From Dittrichia graveolens (taxonomy: Eukaryota; Streptophyta; Magnoliopsida; Asterales; Asteraceae): 64,000 nucleotides of DNA. Below are positions 58,562 through 64,000 of the stretch, one piece after another (the first letter of the stretch is position 1; each line of letters opens with the position of its first letter). The stretch covers positions 78,220,821 through 78,284,820 of the forward strand of contig JARJIL010000007.1 of the NCBI GenBank assembly GCA_038502395.1, read 5' to 3'. The notes under the pieces are model-generated. The model saw only the letters and a list, made by a program, of their open reading frames with translations, had not been told where the DNA came from and ran no database searches. The translations under genes and the position numbers were made by a program.

Positions 58562-58818
58562 ATGATATATAGTTATTCAATTATAACGAATAGTTAGATA
58601 TATTGAAAACAAAGAAAATAATGATAAATAATTATATAAATCTATAATCACGTGTTTTTTTATTTTTGTTTGTATAATTATATATATATATATGATTTAT
58701 ATACAAATTCTCTCAGGTAAAGCCACGTCTTATATAACGTCATGACCTCGTCGTGATTTTTAAGACTTGAGGCTTGATCATGTTAGCACATCACTCCTCG
58801 TGTTATTTAGAACATTGA
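58562..58818 (+). repeat. Dispersed repeat, copy 2 (partner at 18540-18800)
   Basis: It shares ATATATAGTTATTCAATTAT, GAAAACAAAGAAAATAATGA (AACAAAGAAAAAATTGA in copy 1), TTTTTGTTTGTATAATTATA and CTCGTGTTATTTAGAACATTG with copy 1, in the same orientation. The ends are not sharply defined. Confidence 0.6.
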
Positions 58819-58974
58819 GTAAATCTAAAATATATGGGTCCATCGAACCCTTTTAAAATCTAAATTGACCTTCTAGTGATTAGTGATTATTCTTCAAAAT
58901 ATTCTGAAATAAATGTAGAGAATTCCATTGTTGGCATTGGGTTGAAAGGCCATGGTAAAAATTATGGGTGTGTT

Positions 58975-59630
58975 TGGGGGCGGTTTTAAGCTCAAATCGA
59001 ACTAAATTCGCTAATTTCGGTTTTAGGATTTTCAAACCCAATGGTTTCAGTTTTTATCGGTTTCGGTTTTGGTGGGTTCTAGTTACTACAGTTCAGTTTC
59101 GGTTTTAAAACCAAATCCACCTGGTTTTCAACATTAATATATAATTTCCTACATTAGCATTCAATTTTTAGCATTATATATAAATTTCAGCAACAAATAT
59201 CTAATTTTCAGCATTAAATTCAGAGTCTAATAGCTTATTTTAGCATTAAATACCATTTTCATCAAAAATATTTAAATATAAATGTATTTTGTATTATATA
59301 ATCATAATATAAACCTCGATCTAAAATGGGGTAAACGACAAAAGGAATGAAAACTTATTGACTCTAGTAATTAGACCTTAAAATATTTAATGGACTTCGT
59401 TGACTTCTATTTAATAACTATAAAATTTTATATATATGTATATATATAATATTAAATATTAGTGTCCGTTTCTTAATGGGGCCGTTTCTGGTTAAAACCG
59501 AAACTGGACTCATTGGTTTTTTCAAAATTTAAAACTGAACCGTCGTTTTTGAAATTGTTTCGGTTTTATCTATTCGATTTTGTCGGTTTTAATGGATTGG
59601 TTTTGATTTTTTGGTTTTCATGCTTACCCC
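58975..59630. repeat. 'TTTCGGTTTT' repeat island
   Basis: The words TTTCGGTTTT, GGTTTTAAAACC and TCGGTTTTA recur on both sides (58990-59130 and 59470-59620) of a very AT-rich centre. It looks like a degenerate transposon with reiterated subterminal motifs. No gene was found. Confidence 0.45.
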
Positions 59631-59691
59631 TGGTAAAAAAACTATAGATGCAAGATATAAAAGATGATTGAATTCCTTCTTTTTTTACTAT

Positions 59692-60440
59692 TTATCTATA
59701 TCCTCTATAAAACAAAATCCTTGGTTGCTGACTTGGCATTGCTTTTTGGCCTTTATTTACAAAATCGGATGCAATTAGACGCTGCCCTTGACTGATGTGG
59801 CATCATCCCAGTGCCCCCAATTTTGCATTCGATGGAATGGGAGGTGACTTGGGATGGTTGAAGTCGTCAATTAAGGGTTCCATGGTTTCACTTCATCCGT
59901 TGTACTTCTCTTATGTAGATCGTGTCTTGCGTATAAATAGTCTCACATATTGAGTATTTATGCCAAAAATGAACAGCTCATAGGCGATAGTCTAGTATCC
60001 TTTATAATTCAATAAGGACAACCGCTGATGTGGCAATGCTATTTGTCTATTTAGGCCTAAATTAAGTGATTCTAGAGTTACGGGTTTCATTACATGTCAT
60101 GATTTCAGGTTCCTTCTTCCATCATTGAATATATTTGGTCCTCACATTCAACTGATTTCGTCTGTATTAACTGAGGACTTTTCATTTGCTTGGTTTATTG
60201 GCCTTTTTGATTGCCGATAGAGTTTCTCGAGTAGCTTTTAGTCTTTCGCTTCAATTGTCTTGTAAGTTGTGAGCGTCTCTATCTTTTATATTTGCTTATT
60301 TCATTACGTGTCCCAATTCTAATTCTGGATTTTCTTTAAGAGATTAGGCCCATTGAATCAAATCCTCAAAGAAACCGCAAGGTAGATCAGTCTCCCCCAT
60401 CTATTAATCACATTAATCATAAAATAACATTTCATCAAAT
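59692..60440. other. Intergenic DNA, possible Helitron 5' end
   Basis: TCTATATCCTCTATAAAACA followed by CTTGGTTGCTGACTTGGCAT resembles the start of plant Helitrons (TC, AT-rich, then a TGACATGGC-like phrase). No matching CTRR end was located. The rest holds TATAAATAG near 59935 but no open frame. Confidence 0.25.
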
Positions 60441-60662
60441 TTGCTCACCGGGACCGCAAGTTCCAGCTCACAGCGTGTTGCAAGTGTTTATAAAATTCCA
60501 AGTTACATGGGAAGGCCATGGTCAAATCCCGACACAACAATCAAACAAGAACATGTATCCGAATCCGACTCGTAGCCCTCACCCTAACTAGTTCGAAAAT
60601 TTATTTCCAACCCTGGTTTAAATCCAAACACACCACCCGCACGTCTTATTCTCTTAATCCAA

Positions 60663-61862
60663 GGCTCTGATATCAAGTTGTAATGTCCTAATTTTTTATA
60701 TATAATATATAATAACACCATTCTAAAATTCAACCATTCAATATATAATAATGTAATAGAGTTATCCAAAATTTAGTAAAGGTTAAGATTCAATAGTGGA
60801 AACTACAATTAAATGTTTCACTTGAAATTCAATTTATACTAAAATCTATGGGTCTTGTTGTCACACAGGAGCCTTTCCCTTGTTCTTGCCCGAAGAACCC
60901 GAAAGAGAAACAACAACAAATAAGCTATAAGCTTAGTGAATAATACATCACTCATACCTTATGATCATCACACAGCTAGGCCCACTCCGCCATGATGTAC
61001 GCAGACATCAATCACATTGGTCCACTCTACCTATAAGCATCAGATAACCCCCCTCGGTTATCAAATTTCACATTTAAACAATAAACACTTCATTCAACAC
61101 ATAAACACGAAACAAAACTTAACTCGGACATATAAGTAACATCATAAAATAGGAGTTAGTGAAAACTCACCTGATTCGTATTCTAGGTATTAATTACGGG
61201 TTATGTCACGAGTATTCAAAAATCAGTTATTACCGTCAATCACCTACGATTAAAGTCATATCTCATTAACCCCCATAAATCCTCAATTGCATACAAGAAT
61301 CATATGATTTGCGATTACACTTAAGGTTTCAAGTTTTGCGACTGGATTTAAATATCTTCAATCTCTAAAGTCATATTACATTATAATATACATATTAGAT
61401 AGAAAAAGATAGAAGGGAGAGAAAAGAAGAGAAGATAGAGAGAGGAAAACTGGTTTAGGGAACTCGAAAACCTTACCCAGTCGAGTTGCAAATGGGGCGT
61501 ATGGGTGTGCATTTGGAACCCAAGGATCATGAAGCTTAACCGGAAGGTGAACCTGAGGGCTATACTGGCCTAATGGAGAAATAGAAATACATTTTTTATA
61601 TAAAAGTTGGTTCAAATGTGGACTTATAGGCTTATAAATTCTCAAAATAATAAAAAAAATTATTTACTAGTAATTACTATATATAGTTTAATAATTAGAT
61701 ATAGCCCCATATGTTTTTTAACCGTCCGTCCTAAGATGAAACCTAATTTAAAAAAATCATCAATCCCTATTTTGGGGCAAAGACCGATGCAATTATTGTT
61801 ATGCATGTGTCGCTTATTATTATTATACACGTTCTATATTGTTTATAAAATGCTAGTGAGTA
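60663..61862 (-). mobile_element. LTR/primer-site junction of a decayed retrotransposon
   Basis: On the minus strand a possible LTR end, AAAATTAGGACATTACA (from plus 60679), is followed by ACTTGATATCAGAGCC (60678-60663), a variant of the plant primer site. DNA to 61600 has LTR-like phrases such as AAGCTTAGTGAATAATACAT. The LTR start is not found, so the element is truncated. Open frames at 60584-60769, 61376-61645 and 61607-61982 carry no recognisable domain. Confidence 0.4.
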
Positions 61863-63157
61863 TGTTGGGAAAAATAGGCTTACAAATATATCCTCTTTTG
61901 TTGACACAAAAATATACAACTTGTTTATATAATTGTATGTACTAACATTAACATATGTGCACATATACATATATATATTCAATCAAATATATTCTCATCT
62001 ATGATCTACAAATAAGCTTCATCAAATGGCCAAGCTCCAATCGTCAAGATCCGAGTTCAAGTAGAAGCCGATGTCGAAGATTCCTGCAAACAAACGTTTG
62101 AAGATTACGAGCTTACAAAATAAATAATCAAATGAGTTTAAGTTTTTATAAAATAATTTTTATAAAAACTTTTATAAAAATTGAGACAATTTTTATAAAA
62201 ATCACAAGCTTGGAAGTCAAAGCAAATAAATTCTCATTTTGGCAAATACTAAACACAATCTTCTATTGAAATAAGCCAAAACCATATTTAGCAAAAAGAA
62301 TCTCCCAAAGAGGTAAACTTCCAACATGCTTTGTGCATTTGGTTTCTAAACTACCATTTTTATGATTAAATTCAAAATTAAGAAGTATGGCACTAACCCA
62401 ACTTTTCTAAAGCTTCTTTTCAGTGCATTTTTATGGTAAAAATGGGTTGTGTGTGGTTTTGGTAAAAGGCCAACGTCTATATTGACAAGTCTCAAAAAGT
62501 TCCAGCAGGCCGACGGTCGATGCCACGGTCGACCGTGGATCGACCGTGGACAGTCTGGACACTTTTTGAGCTTGCATCTTTTTCCTTATTTAAGGCAACT
62601 CAAGTCTTGTGTTTTACTAACCTCTTGCAATCTGAAAAACACAGAACATATACAAAAACTTGTGAGCTCATATTCTTGATACAAATTAAACATCTCAAGA
62701 TCAAGAATGAAGCAAGAGTGAAAGCCTTCAAAGTTCAAACACTACATTATCTTCTTGTATATTTGTAATTGTGTGAGGATCATCTCTAGCCTTAGAATTA
62801 GAGAGAAGTGAGGATCATCTCTAACCTTAGAATTAGAGGGAAGTGAGGATCATCTCTAGCCTTAGAATTAGAGAGAAGTGAGGATCATCTCTAGCCTTCG
62901 AATTAGAGAGAAGTTGTAAAAGGTTTATCTCTACCTTCAAAGAGAGAAGTTAGTGGAGCAACTCTTGGTGGGTGAGGCCAAGGAGTGGATGTAGAGCAAG
63001 GTTGTTAACCCTTGCTTGAACCACTATAAATCATTGTGTCCAAACTACTTCATTGGTGATATCTTTCTTCCTTAAACTCTTTAATTACTTGCAAATATTG
63101 TTAAAAACTTCAAAAAGTGGGCATATAACCTATTCACCCCCCCTCTAGGTTCTAACA
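61863..63157 (+). mobile_element. Solo LTR, 1295 bp
   Basis: It begins TGTTGGGAAAAATAGGC and ends CCCTCTAGGTTCTAACA. Exact 5-bp duplications GAGTA stand at 61858-61862 and 63158-63162. TCCTTATTTAAGGC near 62580 is a likely LTR TATA box. The ending CACCCCCCCTCTAGGTTCTA is a common feature of plant copia LTRs. It contains a 16-bp perfect palindrome (62523-62538) and a tandem array (62774-62913). No internal region remains. The open frames at 62449-62768 are chance. Confidence 0.88.
62774..62913. repeat. Tandem array of 35-bp units inside the solo LTR
   Basis: Four units start at 62774, 62809, 62844 and 62879. Each reads TGAGGATCATCTCTA(G/A)CCTT, then AGAATTAGAG(A/G)GAAG. A fifth, degraded unit with TTATCTCTACCTTCAAAGAG follows to about 62950. 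The array sits in what would be the R/U5 part of the LTR. Confidence 0.92.
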
Positions 63158-63384
63158 GAGTAGGAAGATGAAATAAAAGGATATAATAAGAAGAAATAAA
63201 ATGTTTATTATTATTATTTTTAGAAAAAATTACATTTCTTCATGCAAAATCCTTTTAATTCTTCCCTCTACACACTAAATTATAACTAGTGTAATCAACT
63301 AATTTTTTCTCATCTCATTTCTTGATTTTAACACTTTATTAATTTATTTGGTATGATATTGAGTAGGAGGATATATAACCTCTA

Positions 63385-63475
63385 TTATGATAATAATGAT
63401 GGTGGTAATGATGATGATGATAATAACGGTGATGATGTCATGATGATTATTATTATTATTACTACTACTATTACG
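63385..63475. repeat. Imperfect GAT/AAT trinucleotide microsatellite
   Basis: GATGATGATGATAATAACGG and ATTATTATTATTACTACTAC runs make up most of this stretch. They also explain the 60-codon open frame across it (63353-63535). Confidence 0.85.
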
Positions 63476-63502
63476 GTTAATTGCATTTTTTATATTTATG
63501 GT

Positions 63503-64000
63503 GTCAAAATTATGGATTTGGTTCCTGAGGCTTAATTTTTACGGGTTTAGTTCCTTTTAACCCGTTGTTCTTACACTTTTGGTCCCTAACCAACTTACAA
63601 TTGTTTCTTTTATTTATTCATTTATTTTAATTTTAATTTTTTAGATGATATGTTTAAATATTTAATTAATTATGACTAATTAAATCATTTTCAACGTCTA
63701 CTAACCACCTCATGACACCATCACCATCTCCAAACTCCAGCCACCACCACCATCATCCCCGCTCACCAGGAAAATCAAAACCTAATTGAGAACCTTAATC
63801 TCAATGAAAACAAAATTGAAAATCAAAATCAAAATCAAAACCAGGAATGAAGGCACATAAATCAGAGATCAAAATGAAGGCATGGACACTATAACATGGG
63901 CCATTTCAAGTTGATAAGAGACCAATAATGTAAGAAAGTCGGTTCGGGAGGGACCAAACCCGTAAAAAATCAGACTAAGTGATCAAATCCATAATTTCTA
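63503..64000. mobile_element. Mutator-like element with long inverted termini, reaching the window edge
   Basis: The left terminus has TCAAAATTATGGATTTGGTT, then TTTTTACGGGTTTAGTTCC. The window end reads, reversed, TAGAAATTATGGATTTGATC, then TTTTTTACGGGTTTGGTCCC. The match extends about 80 bp. The interior has CACCACCACCATCATC-type sequence and a short run of CAAAATCAAAAT units, like the gene-like interior of 2217-3482. The right end and any target duplication lie at or beyond 64000. Confidence 0.7.

Overview
The window looks like nuclear DNA from a eudicot plant. It is AT-rich and has three intron-rich genes with GT-AG introns, one intronless receptor-kinase gene and a dense load of small transposons. 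An Asteraceae origin is my guess from the style of the repeats and is not proven. I could run no database search. Gene names come from recognising protein families, and exon borders come from splice signals, reading phase and family conservation.

Genes, left to right. (1) Chlorophyllide a oxygenase, CAO, minus strand, 9271 to 3925, nine coding exons, 535 aa, complete. (2) An intronless G-type lectin receptor-like kinase, minus strand, 22021 to 19493, 842 aa. (3) The TPLATE-complex subunit TASH3, plus strand, 29687 to 44633, 27 coding exons, 1176 aa, ending in an SH3 domain. (4) A NIPA-type magnesium transporter, minus strand, 58088 to 49576, nine exons, 345 aa. All four read through without a break. 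They serve unrelated processes (chlorophyll b synthesis, cell-surface signalling, endocytosis, Mg transport) and show no sign of acting as a cluster.

Mobile DNA. Several insertions have exact target-site duplications (TSDs): a Mutator-like element (2217-3482, 9 bp), a Tourist-like element (17085-18001, TAA), a TRIM with 132-bp LTRs (26239-26621, 5 bp), solo LTRs at 52088-52815 and 61863-63157 (5 bp each), and a small copia-type LTR element (53052-55887, 5 bp). The last lies in intron 6 of the NIPA gene and itself holds a 450-bp Mutator-like MITE (54767-55216, 9 bp). hAT-like elements with near-perfect 8-bp duplications lie in TASH3 introns. A MITE family sharing a GAGAACC-rich inverted terminus occurs three times.

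The most unusual item is the coding region of the LTR element at 53052-55887. A gag-type zinc knuckle and a protease-like segment lacking the catalytic Asp-Ser-Gly are followed by an ARID DNA-binding domain, where integrase and reverse transcriptase would be expected. It appears to be a non-autonomous retroelement that carries or captured a chromatin-type domain. This copy is broken by one stop and one frameshift.

Gene-free stretches are described below. Where I saw nothing I say so. No tRNA, rRNA or CRISPR array was recognised.
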